Assembly (NCBI GenBank): GCA_022758945.1
Contig: JAEMQE010000127.1
Location: 1-7,410 of the forward strand
Direction of reading: 5' to 3'
DNA: 7,410 bases
From: Lentimicrobium sp.
GTDB taxonomy: Bacteria > Bacteroidota > Bacteroidia > Flavobacteriales > Flavobacteriaceae
The translations under genes and the position numbers were made by a program. The notes beneath the pieces are model-generated. The model was not told the origin of the DNA and made no database searches. It worked only from the letters and a program-made list of their open reading frames with translations. Below are positions 1-5,202 of this stretch, piece by piece; position 1 is the first letter of the stretch, and every line of letters starts with the position of its first letter.

Positions 1-1116
1 ACCGCTTCCGGGTTCCATTTGGGAAATATTGTTGTCGTCTTTGTAGGTAAAGGTATGACTCGCACCCAATTGATGTCCCATTTCATGGGCAACAAATTCG
101 GTATCAAAAATATCGCCGCTAAAATTAGTTGAAGTGGCACAAGTATAACCACCGCCTTTATAGTTGTCTGTACAAACACAACCTTTGCATCCAGCATCGC
201 CACAATTTACTGTAGAAGTACCAAATAAATGACCAATATCATAATTGGCTTCACCAATAAGTGAAGTTAAGGTTGATTGAACTTCAGTTTTCCAGTTCGT
301 TCTACTAGTAGAATCTGAATAGGGATCGGTTAAGGGATCGGTAAAAATCACACTATCATTATTGGCAATAAGTATCAGTTGAACACCAAAGTCTTTTTCG
401 AAAACTCCATCGATTCTAGTCAGCGTGTTGTTCATACCAGCCAAAGTCAAAGCTTTAGTCCCTCCAAAGAATTGAGCGTATTCTGCTGTACAGGATAATG
501 CCAGTCTGAAAGTTCTTAATTTTCCATCGTCAGCCCCTTTGGCTAAAATTCTGTTGACTCCTTTTTTTTGACCGTTGCCAATAGCATTATCGATGACACT
601 ACATTCAAATTGGTTTAAAGAATCTTTTTTATCCGATTTTTTATAAATGGTATAGGTATTCAAGTCTGAGGTTACCGGTTCGATGAATACGGCCGATTGA
701 TCTGGATATAAAGTCATGGATTTGAATCCTAATGGAGAGCTGCTGAAATAAGCTCGGGCTAGTGGGTTATCTACTCCTATGGCTACATAAGATTTTATTT
801 CAGGATATTTAGCTGCCAATTCCGGTGCCAAAACAGCGTTTTCATAAACGTAAAAGTTTTCAAGATTTCCGTCACCGTTGGGTAAAGAAATAACAATATT
901 TGAAGCGATATTAGAAGCATTCCTTTTTGGAGAAGAAGCTAACTTGTTTTTTAAAGAATGTAAATCTAAATCAAACAAATGTTTTAGCGGTAGGTCAGGT
1001 TTGTTGATACTTTTTGAATCGCTATTTCTGGATGATGATTTCCAAAAAGAATTCACATTTTGGGCAAATGAAACACTGCAGAATACCAACAGGACAGCTG
1101 TTATAAATCTGTTCAT
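1..1116 (-). CDS. Secreted reprolysin-like zinc metalloprotease (5' part; cut by the window edge)
   Basis: This is the N-terminal 372 codons of an exported zinc endopeptidase; the frame is open through the left edge. The start is the ATG at 1116-1114. It gives a classic signal peptide: MNR, a hydrophobic stretch at residues 4-17, and probable cleavage after SFA (residue 18). Residues 20 to about 200 look like a propeptide. The catalytic domain seems to begin near residue 201 (RTFRLALSCTAEYAQFFGG). Residues 344-354 read HEMGHQLGASH, an exact HExxHxxGxxH zinc site: H344, H348 and H354 as ligands, E345 as catalytic base. This is typical of metzincins of the M12B/reprolysin-like type. The Met-turn and any C-terminal type IX secretion domain would lie outside the window. 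Unusual is a cluster of five cysteines (305, 310, 313, 315, 326) just before the zinc site. The family is confident, the substrate unknown. It is a monocistronic-looking unit with its own promoter. Confidence 0.93.
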   Translation of the reverse strand, partial: MNRFITAVLLVFCSVSFAQNVNSFWKSSSRNSDSKSINKPDLPLKHLFDLDLHSLKNKLASSPKRNASNIASNIVISLPNGDGNLENFYVYENAVLAPELAAKYPEIKSYVAIGVDNPLARAYFSSSPLGFKSMTLYPDQSAVFIEPVTSDLNTYTIYKKSDKKDSLNQFECSVIDNAIGNGQKKGVNRILAKGADDGKLRTFRLALSCTAEYAQFFGGTKALTLAGMNNTLTRIDGVFEKDFGVQLILIANNDSVIFTDPLTDPYSDSTSRTNWKTEVQSTLTSLIGEANYDIGHLFGTSTVNCGDAGCKGCVCTDNYKGGGYTCATSTNFSGDIFDTEFVAHEMGHQLGASHTFTYKDDNNISQMEPGSG

Positions 1117-1148
1117 AATATTTGTAACTTAGTAGGTTAAGGCAGTTA

Positions 1149-1156
1149 CAAATTTA
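1149..1156 (-). promoter_or_regulatory. Probable -7 promoter element of the metalloprotease gene
   Basis: Read on the minus strand this is TAAATTTG, an exact match to the Bacteroidota -7 consensus TAnnTTTG, ending 32 nt before the protease start codon. No TTG (-33) is found at the usual 17-23 nt spacing; the nearest is about 31 nt away. The approximate -33 position is occupied instead by the perfect palindrome TTTATCGATAAA (1171-1182). A leader of about 25 nt would result. The match is exact but the element is short, so it is a candidate only. Confidence 0.5.
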
Positions 1157-1362
1157 GAAGACCTTCTCTTTTTATCGATAAAATTAACAAAAAAATCGAT
1201 GAAATACACAAAAGCTATGAACTTTGTAGTAAAAAGATGTGTTTGAGCTTTGTTATAATTCGGTTTTATTAAATATTATTAATAAAAACAGTATGTTAAC
1301 TTGCTGGTAATTTAAGGTTTATCATATCTATCAGTCGTTTAAATAAAAATTAGCCTTAATAT

Positions 1363-1390
1363 AAAAAACATCCCTTTGTGGGATGCTTTT
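1363..1390 (-). terminator. Intrinsic terminator of the DUF1543 gene
   Basis: A 6-bp perfect stem, CATCCC (1369-1374) and GGGATG (1380-1385), encloses the loop TTTGT. On the minus strand the stem is followed by six Ts (complement of A1363-1368), placed 34 nt after the DUF1543 stop codon. On the plus strand the hairpin is followed by C and four Ts, so weak bidirectional action is possible, but no plus-strand gene reads into it. It separates DUF1543 transcription from the downstream protease gene. Confidence 0.8.
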
Positions 1391-1424
1391 CTTGTAACTA
1401 TGAATAGAGTAAAAAACGACTATT

Positions 1425-1991
1425 TTATATTTTATCCAATTTCAAATACCCAATATGCAGCGGGTCTTCTTCAAAAAAGGTTTTTACTTTTGTAATTTTC
1501 AGAGAATAATTTTCTTTATAATGTTCTGACAAAATATCGGCGACATTATAAATATCATCCACGTCAATTCCGTATTTATCGTCAATGTGTGAAGTAGCTC
1601 CTTTGAAACCGCAGTGTTTGTAGAAAGTGGTTGCTTTGGCGTTTTTGGATGCAACGTTTAAATTTTCGGCAATAGTGAGCATTTTATAATGATATTCTTC
1701 AAATTCATTTTCCTTATAACCGCCAAGATTGATGAAAAATAAATTATCAGAAACAGGATTTTCAGTTGTTTTTTTAGTGACAATTTCAATCGAAAAAGTA
1801 TCGACCATAGTGACTTCGCGCCATGCATCAATATGAATTCGCCCTTTGGCTTCAGGCCAAAAATCTTTCATTTGGGGAATCAAATCTTTTAAGGTTTTGC
1901 TAATTCCAAAAAAAATATCGTGTTGTTCTGTATATCTGCCTTCGGGTGTACAACCCAGCATTATCATATATAATTTAAGTTTGTCTTTCAT
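1425..1991 (-). CDS. DUF1543 domain protein
   Basis: A 188-residue, soluble, probably cytoplasmic protein with no signal peptide or membrane segment. I recognise the DUF1543 family from its hallmark blocks: LGCTPEGRYTEQHD (residues 12-25), HIDAWREV (53-60), FFINLGGY (85-92) and HIDDKYGIDVDDIYNV (135-150). The two halves look like degenerate copies of one unit: LG-x-H opening motifs at 12-24 and 89-101, each followed by a helix-like stretch and then an HIDxW or HIDDxY block. The biochemical function of this family is unknown to me; I infer nothing beyond it being an intact member. The length suits the family and the start directly precedes the first conserved strand. It appears monocistronic, with a terminator downstream. 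A -7 element about 136 nt upstream would place a palindromic repeat in its leader. Confidence 0.88.
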   Translation of the reverse strand: MKDKLKLYMIMLGCTPEGRYTEQHDIFFGISKTLKDLIPQMKDFWPEAKGRIHIDAWREVTMVDTFSIEIVTKKTTENPVSDNLFFINLGGYKENEFEEYHYKMLTIAENLNVASKNAKATTFYKHCGFKGATSHIDDKYGIDVDDIYNVADILSEHYKENYSLKITKVKTFFEEDPLHIGYLKLDKI

Positions 1992-2030
1992 CTGTTGCTG
2001 CTTATTGTTTTTTATTGGTCACGTATAATT

Positions 2031-2070
2031 GCTTCGCCTGTTCGTTCCGATAATTATCGGGACTCGGGTC
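2031..2070. repeat. Flavobacterium-style palindromic intergenic repeat
   Basis: The core CCGATAATTATCGG (2047-2060) is a perfect 14-bp palindrome. With one G-U wobble it extends to 10-bp arms (2044-2063). It is embedded in the G/C-richer context TTCGCCTGTTCG on the left and ACTCGGGTC on the right, in sharp contrast to the A/T-rich surroundings. From memory, similar units (CCGATAGCTATCGG cores flanked by TTCGCCTGTTCG and CTCGGGTC) occur many times between genes in Flavobacterium genomes, like REP elements. Only one copy is in this window, so its dispersed nature cannot be shown here. Confidence 0.6.
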
Positions 2071-2126
2071 GCATATATCTTTTGTAGTGTTTGTATCCCA
2101 TTTTTGCTATGCTCACTTCATAGTTA

Positions 2127-2134
2127 CAAATATA
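2127..2134 (-). promoter_or_regulatory. Possible -7 promoter element of the DUF1543 gene
   Basis: The minus strand reads TATATTTG, an exact TAnnTTTG match. A TTG lies 26 nt upstream (complement of CAA 2161-2163), slightly longer than the usual 17-23 nt spacing. It would give a leader of roughly 130 nt that carries the palindromic repeat at 2031-2070. No better match was found closer to the start codon, but the long leader makes this uncertain. Confidence 0.35.
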
Positions 2135-2158
2135 ATTCAATTTATTTTCATTAAATTT

Positions 2159-2179
2159 ACCAAAAAATACTATTTTGGT
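2159..2179. promoter_or_regulatory. Inverted repeat, possible operator between divergent genes
   Basis: ACCAAAA (2159-2165) and TTTTGGT (2173-2179) form perfect 7-bp arms around a 7-nt spacer. The centre-to-centre arm distance is 14 bp and the whole site is 21 bp. It sits between the DUF1543 gene (minus) and the lipoprotein gene (plus), just upstream of the putative DUF1543 -7 element and 46 nt before the lipoprotein start. It resembles a dimeric-regulator site, but in A/T-rich DNA chance is a real alternative. I could not identify a good TAnnTTTG promoter for the lipoprotein gene. Confidence 0.3.
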
Positions 2180-2225
2180 TTGATTTTTGGATTAGCCTAT
2201 TCGAATCAATAAAATACAAAAAATC

Positions 2226-2723
2226 ATGAAAAAAATTATTACACTTTTAGCCGTAGTAGGAATGTTTAGTTTGCAGGGTTGTACAACAACAGATACGAAT
2301 TATGTGGACAACGACACAATAAGCACCGTTTTTGAAACAAAACCAGTAAGTTTTATTGCAAGTAGTTATGCAGTTAAGTACATATTTCCTGCTCCAATAT
2401 ATTCTTCCGATGTTGTATTGGTTTACCGTTTAACAGGAACGGTAAATGGAAATGATTTATGGGAATTCTTACCTGAGACTCATTATTTTGCAGATGGGAC
2501 AAGAGATTTTAGTTATAATTTCGATTTTACAAGAAATGATGTTCAGATTTATTTAGAAGGAAATGATTTACTGACACTTGATGCTTCTTATAGATTGAAC
2601 CAAATTTTTAGAATTGTAGTTGTTCCAGGTAGTTTTGCTGCTTCATTAAAAACAACTAATTATCCTGCGGTAATGGCGGCTTTAAACGTAAATGAGAGTC
2701 AAATACAAAAGATTAATTTCTAA
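2226..2723 (+). CDS. Small lipoprotein of unknown function
   Basis: A 165-residue protein with a lipoprotein signal: MKK, a hydrophobic stretch at residues 4-16 and the lipobox LQGC with the lipidated cysteine at residue 19. The next residues are TTTDTN, with an aspartate at +4. The mature part (about 146 residues) shows no membrane segment and looks beta-rich, with alternating hydrophobic residues such as VVLVYRLTG and FRIVVVPGSF. I recall similar uncharacterised proteins in Flavobacterium that share the opening DNDTIS.VFE after the lipid anchor, but know no function. It is probably anchored in the outer membrane or periplasm. The ATG at 2226 is well placed for the signal peptide. It is a single-gene unit ending in a strong terminator, convergent with the TerC-family gene. 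Confidence 0.82.
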   Translation: MKKIITLLAVVGMFSLQGCTTTDTNYVDNDTISTVFETKPVSFIASSYAVKYIFPAPIYSSDVVLVYRLTGTVNGNDLWEFLPETHYFADGTRDFSYNFDFTRNDVQIYLEGNDLLTLDASYRLNQIFRIVVVPGSFAASLKTTNYPAVMAALNVNESQIQKINF

Positions 2724-2745
2724 AAATAGTAATAAAGTTTAAATT

Positions 2746-2773
2746 AAAGGAAATCGAGAGGTTTCCTTTTTTT
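2746..2773 (+). terminator. Intrinsic terminator of the lipoprotein gene
   Basis: AAAGGAAATC (2746-2755) pairs with GGTTTCCTTT (2760-2769), a 10-bp stem with one U-G wobble closed by a GAGA (GNRA-type) tetraloop. Seven Ts (2767-2773) follow. It starts 22 nt after the stop codon. On the minus strand the hairpin is followed only by TTTAATTT, so it may also weakly stop transcripts coming from the convergent TerC-family gene, which lacks an obvious terminator of its own. Confidence 0.88.
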
Positions 2774-2803
2774 ATGCTTTATAGATTTTCCTTACTTGTC
2801 CTA

Positions 2804-2825
2804 TATCTTCCCCCTATCTTCCCCC
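2804..2825. repeat. Tandem 11-bp duplication TATCTTCCCCC
   Basis: Two perfect head-to-tail copies (2804-2814 and 2815-2825) lie between the convergent lipoprotein and TerC-family genes. On the minus strand they give two G5 tracts in what would be the 3' untranslated region of the TerC-family transcript. Such G-runs stand out in this A/T-rich sequence. No function is evident. Confidence 0.6.
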
Positions 2826-2880
2826 AACCTGACCGCAATGAGTGGCAATAAAGTACGATTAATGAACAGATAGAAAAAAG

Positions 2881-3840
2881 TTAATTGCTATTTGCAGAAT
2901 CTTCTCCTTTGTTCAGTTGCAAAGAAACTACAATTCCTATTAGAAGCGAAAGTGCAATAAAAGTCAATGAAGCCCATTCTGGCACTTCAAAAAGATCATG
3001 AAATAACATTTTTAGACCCACGAAAGTCAAAATTGCAATCAGACTGTATTCTAAATAACTGAATCTTTCGAGCATATTGGCTAAGAAAAAATACATAGAA
3101 CGCAATCCTAAGGTGGCAAAAATATTGGAGCTGAACACTAAAAACGGGTCTGAGGTAATGGCCAAAATCGCCGGAACGCTATCCATTGCAAAAACAACAT
3201 CCATCACTTCGATAACGATTAATGCTACAAATAAAGGTGTTGCTGCAGTGATGTGTCTTCTTTTTACAAAGAAATGTTCTCCATCGATATGATTTGAAAT
3301 AGGCATTATTTTTCGTAATGTTCTATAGACAAAAGATTTTTTTGGTTCAAATTTTTCATCTTCACCGGTAAATAACATTTTCATTGCAGTAAAAATCAAG
3401 AATCCACCAAAAACATAAGCTGTCCAAGTGAATTTGTTGATAAGCAAAACGCCAAAATAGATCATCAATCCTCTAAACACAATCGCTCCTAATATTCCCC
3501 AAAATAAAACACGGTGCTGATATTTTTGTGGAATTCTAAATGCAGTAAAAATGATGGCAATAACAAATATATTATCGACACTCAAAGATAATTCTATTAG
3601 ATAACCAGTAATGTATTTTATAAAAGCTGCCGCTGGTTTGAGTCCGTCAGGATTTGAAACGTAATTGTTGGAGTATAACCAATAAATAACTCCGGAAAAA
3701 AGAAAAGATAAAATCACCCATATTGCTGTCCATTTACTGGCTTCTTTAGTGCTAATAATATGAGGTGTTTTATTAAAAACGCCTAAGTCGAGTGCAAGAA
3801 ATAGTAAAATAGCCGCTAAAAAGGAAATCCAGACAATCAT
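2881..3840 (-). CDS. TerC/Alx-family integral membrane protein
   Basis: A 319-residue polytopic inner-membrane protein with about nine hydrophobic segments (roughly residues 3-22, 36-56, 76-100, 110-133, 138-156, 199-219, 226-250, 262-280, 290-308). The TerC-family signatures are clear: ELSLSVDNIFV (83-93), with E83, D89 and N90 within the membrane, and the second half-repeat EVMDVVFAMDSVPAILAIT (211-229), with E211, D214 and D220. A charged loop (about 158-197) separates the two halves. The length and N-terminus match the Alx subgroup; E. coli Alx is linked to manganese export and alkaline pH, and TerC itself to tellurite resistance. Metal-ion export, probably Mn, is therefore the best inference, but no ter genes are nearby. 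The start ATG at 3840-3838 leads directly into the first membrane segment. It has its own probable promoter; no yybP-ykoY riboswitch would fit in the short leader. Confidence 0.92.
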   Translation of the reverse strand: MIVWISFLAAILLFLALDLGVFNKTPHIISTKEASKWTAIWVILSFLFSGVIYWLYSNNYVSNPDGLKPAAAFIKYITGYLIELSLSVDNIFVIAIIFTAFRIPQKYQHRVLFWGILGAIVFRGLMIYFGVLLINKFTWTAYVFGGFLIFTAMKMLFTGEDEKFEPKKSFVYRTLRKIMPISNHIDGEHFFVKRRHITAATPLFVALIVIEVMDVVFAMDSVPAILAITSDPFLVFSSNIFATLGLRSMYFFLANMLERFSYLEYSLIAILTFVGLKMLFHDLFEVPEWASLTFIALSLLIGIVVSLQLNKGEDSANSN

Positions 3841-3843
3841 ATT

Positions 3844-3871
3844 TAATTATGAATTACGAATTATGAATTAC
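3844..3871 (-). repeat. Four tandem heptamers (RTAATTC) in the TerC-family leader
   Basis: Read on the minus strand: GTAATTC, ATAATTC, GTAATTC, ATAATTA, ending 3 nt before the start codon. The alternation G/A makes a longer 14-bp unit, with AATTATGAATTAC perfectly repeated at 3845-3857 and 3859-3871 on the plus strand. The array fills most of the space between the putative -7 element and the ATG, where ribosomes must bind. Confidence 0.75.
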
Positions 3872-3885
3872 AAAGTAATTTGATA

Positions 3886-3893
3886 CAAAGATA
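3886..3893 (-). promoter_or_regulatory. Probable -7 promoter element of the TerC-family gene
   Basis: The minus strand reads TATCTTTG, an exact TAnnTTTG match, 45 nt before the start codon. No TTG is present at the expected -33 distance. It lies downstream of the glutamine synthetase terminator, supporting independent transcription of the TerC-family gene. The predicted leader of about 35-40 nt consists largely of the heptamer array. Confidence 0.5.
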
Positions 3894-3935
3894 CTTTGTT
3901 GGACTTGATATAAAAGTTTAATTTAAATTTTAAGC

Positions 3936-3969
3936 AAAAAAAAGTGCTTTCATTTCTGGAAGCACTTTT
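3936..3969 (-). terminator. Intrinsic terminator of the GSII gene
   Basis: AAAAGTGCTTTC (3940-3951) pairs with GGAAGCACTTTT (3958-3969): a 12-bp stem with one G-T wobble around the 6-nt loop ATTTCT. On the minus strand it is followed by a run of eight Ts (complement of A3936-3943). It begins 19 nt after the GSII stop codon, so read-through into the TerC-family gene downstream should be limited. Confidence 0.9.
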
Positions 3970-3988
3970 AGTATAGATTGTGTTAAGA

Positions 3989-5002
3989 TTACAATGCTGA
4001 TTTCACAGTTTTGATAATTCTTGCTGCAATTTTATATGGATCACCATTAGAAGCTGGTCTTCTATCTTCTAAATATCCTTTCCAACCATGTTCTACAGTA
4101 TATAATGGGATTCTGATTGAAGCTCCTCTATCAGATACTCCATAAGAGAAATCGTGAATAGAAGCAGTTTCATGTTTGCCTGTTAAACGTTGTTCGTTGT
4201 ATGCTCCGTAAACTGCGATATGCTCTTCAACAACTGGACGGAAAGCTTCACATATTTTGTCATAAGTTGCTTTATCTCCACATGTTCTTAGCACTTCGTT
4301 AGAGAAGTTAGCGTGCATACCTGAACCATTCCAGTCAGTATCTCCTAGTGGTTTTGGGTGATATTCAATATAATATCCGTATTTTTCAGTCAAACGATCT
4401 AATAAATATCTAGCAACCCAGATTTCGTCACCTGCTTTTTTAGCTCCTTTAGCAAACAATTGAAATTCCCATTGGCCACAAGCAACTTCTTGATTGATTC
4501 CTTCAAAGTTAAGTCCGGCAGCGATACATAAATCGGCATGCTCTTCTACTAATTTTCTCCCGTGTGTATTTTTTCCTCCTACTGAACAGTAATACATTCC
4601 TTGAGGGGCTGGATAACCACCGATTGGAAATCCTAATGGTAATAAAGTTTTAGTGTCCATTATGAAATATTCTTGTTCGAAACCAAACCAGAAATCACCA
4701 TCATCATCAATAGTAGATCTTCCGTTAGAAGGGTGTGGTTTGCCATCTGCAAACATAACTTCTGTCATTACTAAGTATCCATTAATTCGAGTTGGATCAG
4801 GGTAAATAGCAACTGGTACTAGTGAACAGTCAGAAGAACCACCTTCTGCTTGTTTAGTTGAAGATCCGTCAAAAGACCAATTTCCGATTTCGGCCAATGT
4901 TCCTTTAAAATTGTCGTGCTCTTCTACTTTTGTTTTACTTCTTAGATTTTGAGTTGGTTCGTATCCGTCTAACCAAATGTACTCTAGTTTTATTTTAGCC
5001 AT
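3989..5002 (-). CDS. glnII: Glutamine synthetase, type II (eukaryotic-type)
   Basis: Catalyses ATP-dependent ligation of ammonia to glutamate, in the cytoplasm, for ammonium assimilation. The 337-residue length matches the short GSII class (around 340-370), much shorter than bacterial GSI (about 470). The N-terminal beta-grasp region includes NWSFDGSSTKQA (41-52), the GSII form of this motif. Metal and substrate residues are in place: EQEYFI (109-114), NQEVACGQWEFQ (170-181), NGSGMH (225-230), then RGASIRIP (292-299) and the ending signature YLEDRRPASN (310-319). All catalytic blocks are present, so it should be active. No adenylylation segment of the GSI-beta kind is seen. The start ATG at 5002-5000 gives the usual MAKIKLEYIWLDGY opening. 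It is divergent from the GSIII gene across 200 bp and has its own terminator. The class is certain; the gene symbol is by analogy to rhizobial glnII. Confidence 0.97.
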   Translation of the reverse strand: MAKIKLEYIWLDGYEPTQNLRSKTKVEEHDNFKGTLAEIGNWSFDGSSTKQAEGGSSDCSLVPVAIYPDPTRINGYLVMTEVMFADGKPHPSNGRSTIDDDGDFWFGFEQEYFIMDTKTLLPLGFPIGGYPAPQGMYYCSVGGKNTHGRKLVEEHADLCIAAGLNFEGINQEVACGQWEFQLFAKGAKKAGDEIWVARYLLDRLTEKYGYYIEYHPKPLGDTDWNGSGMHANFSNEVLRTCGDKATYDKICEAFRPVVEEHIAVYGAYNEQRLTGKHETASIHDFSYGVSDRGASIRIPLYTVEHGWKGYLEDRRPASNGDPYKIAARIIKTVKSAL

Positions 5003-5039
5003 AACAATAAAATATTAATTAAATGATATAAATATTTTG

Positions 5040-5047
5040 CAAATGTA
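5040..5047 (-). promoter_or_regulatory. Probable -7 promoter element of the GSII gene
   Basis: The minus strand reads TACATTTG, an exact TAnnTTTG match, ending 37 nt before the GSII start codon. No TTG is found 17-23 nt upstream, only TTTA-like sequence within the GGTATAAA repeats. The element overlaps a perfect 8-bp palindrome TTTGCAAA (5036-5043). The weaker -33 suggests dependence on an activator, which is inference. Confidence 0.5.
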
Positions 5048-5062
5048 AATTAAAAGTTTAGT

Positions 5063-5085
5063 GGTATAAAATAAAGGGGTATAAA
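5063..5085. promoter_or_regulatory. Direct repeats GGTATAAA upstream of the GSII promoter
   Basis: GGTATAAA occurs at 5063-5070 and again at 5078-5085, 15 bp apart. The second copy is preceded by GG, and a related inverted copy GGGTAT is found on the minus strand at 5113-5118. They sit 16-70 bp upstream of the GSII -7 element, a plausible location for activator binding sites in the shared control region. The repeats are real; the role is inferred. Confidence 0.3.
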
Positions 5086-5150
5086 TTATATTCTACAATG
5101 CTATTTTTATGAATACCCTATTTTTGTATGGGTTAAATTTTAAATACTAT

Positions 5151-5170
5151 ATTTTTTGTATGCAAAAAAT
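5151..5170. promoter_or_regulatory. Inverted repeat over the -33 element of the GSIII promoter
   Basis: ATTTTTTG (5151-5158) and CAAAAAAT (5163-5170) are perfect 8-bp arms around the spacer TATG. The left arm ends with the TTG used as the -33 element, so a protein bound here would compete with or assist RNA polymerase. It could also be incidental A/T symmetry. Confidence 0.4.
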
Positions 5171-5184
5171 AATAATTACCTTTG
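5156..5184 (+). promoter_or_regulatory. Promoter of the GSIII gene
   Basis: TTG at 5156-5158 and TACCTTTG at 5177-5184 are separated by 18 nt, a full match to the Bacteroidota vegetative consensus (TTG, 17-23 nt, TAnnTTTG). Transcription would start near 5188-5192, leaving a leader of only about 11-15 nt before the ATG at 5203. This is the best promoter in the window, and both of its elements are covered by inverted repeats. Confidence 0.72.
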
Positions 5185-5199
5185 ATAAAAATTATCAAA
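5181..5199. promoter_or_regulatory. Inverted repeat over the -7 element and start site of the GSIII gene
   Basis: TTTGATAA (5181-5188) and TTATCAAA (5192-5199) are perfect 8-bp arms around AAA, ending 3 nt before the GSIII start codon. The left arm contains the TTTG of the -7 box. Since transcription should begin near the centre, only half would be in the RNA. This argues for a DNA operator (repressor site) and against a leader hairpin. Confidence 0.5.
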
Positions 5200-5202
5200 A
5201 TT

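Larger units (their letters stand above)
1117..1424. other. Intergenic region of 308 bp between the metalloprotease and DUF1543 genes
   Basis: No credible gene is present; the longest start-to-stop frames I traced on the plus strand are about ten codons. From the left it contains the protease leader and -7 element (1149-1156), the 12-bp palindrome TTTATCGATAAA (1171-1182) with a second ATCGAT at 1195-1200, an all-A/T inverted repeat with 9-bp arms (TTTTATTAA 1264-1272, TTAATAAAA 1279-1287), and the DUF1543 terminator (1363-1390). The stretch 1288-1362 shows nothing recognisable. Confidence 0.6.

Noticed and set aside
878..1132. Plus-strand open frame of 84 codons
   Set aside because: It lies antisense to the signal peptide and propeptide of the metalloprotease, whose zinc motif and signal sequence prove the minus-strand frame. 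The translation shows no recognisable features.
1264..1287. All-A/T inverted repeat with 9-bp arms as a terminator or operator
   Set aside because: It contains no G or C, so the hairpin would be weak. It lies upstream of the protease promoter with no gene ending nearby, and such symmetry is common by chance in this composition.
1846..2028. Plus-strand open frame of 60 codons with a hydrophobic C-terminus
   Set aside because: Mostly antisense to the conserved start of the DUF1543 gene. The hydrophobic tail simply reflects A/T-rich intergenic DNA.
2002..2103. Minus-strand open stretch of about 34 codons ending 10 nt before the DUF1543 ATG, with PDNYRNEQAKQL
   Set aside because: It has no in-frame start codon after the upstream stops, and the peptide is what the palindromic repeat encodes when translated. 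It was considered as a leader peptide or gene remnant and dropped.
3077..3292. Plus-strand open frame of 71 codons
   Set aside because: Antisense to the conserved second half of the TerC-family gene.
3841..3988. Possible yybP-ykoY manganese riboswitch ahead of the TerC/Alx-type gene
   Set aside because: The predicted leader is only about 40 nt, made of A/T-rich heptamers, and the rest of the gap is occupied by the GSII terminator. No conserved riboswitch core is visible.
5182..5202. TTG start for the GSIII gene, adding seven residues
   Set aside because: The TTG is part of the -7 box TACCTTTG, and the extra residues IKIIKI come from the inverted repeat. The ATG at 5203 matches the usual family N-terminus.
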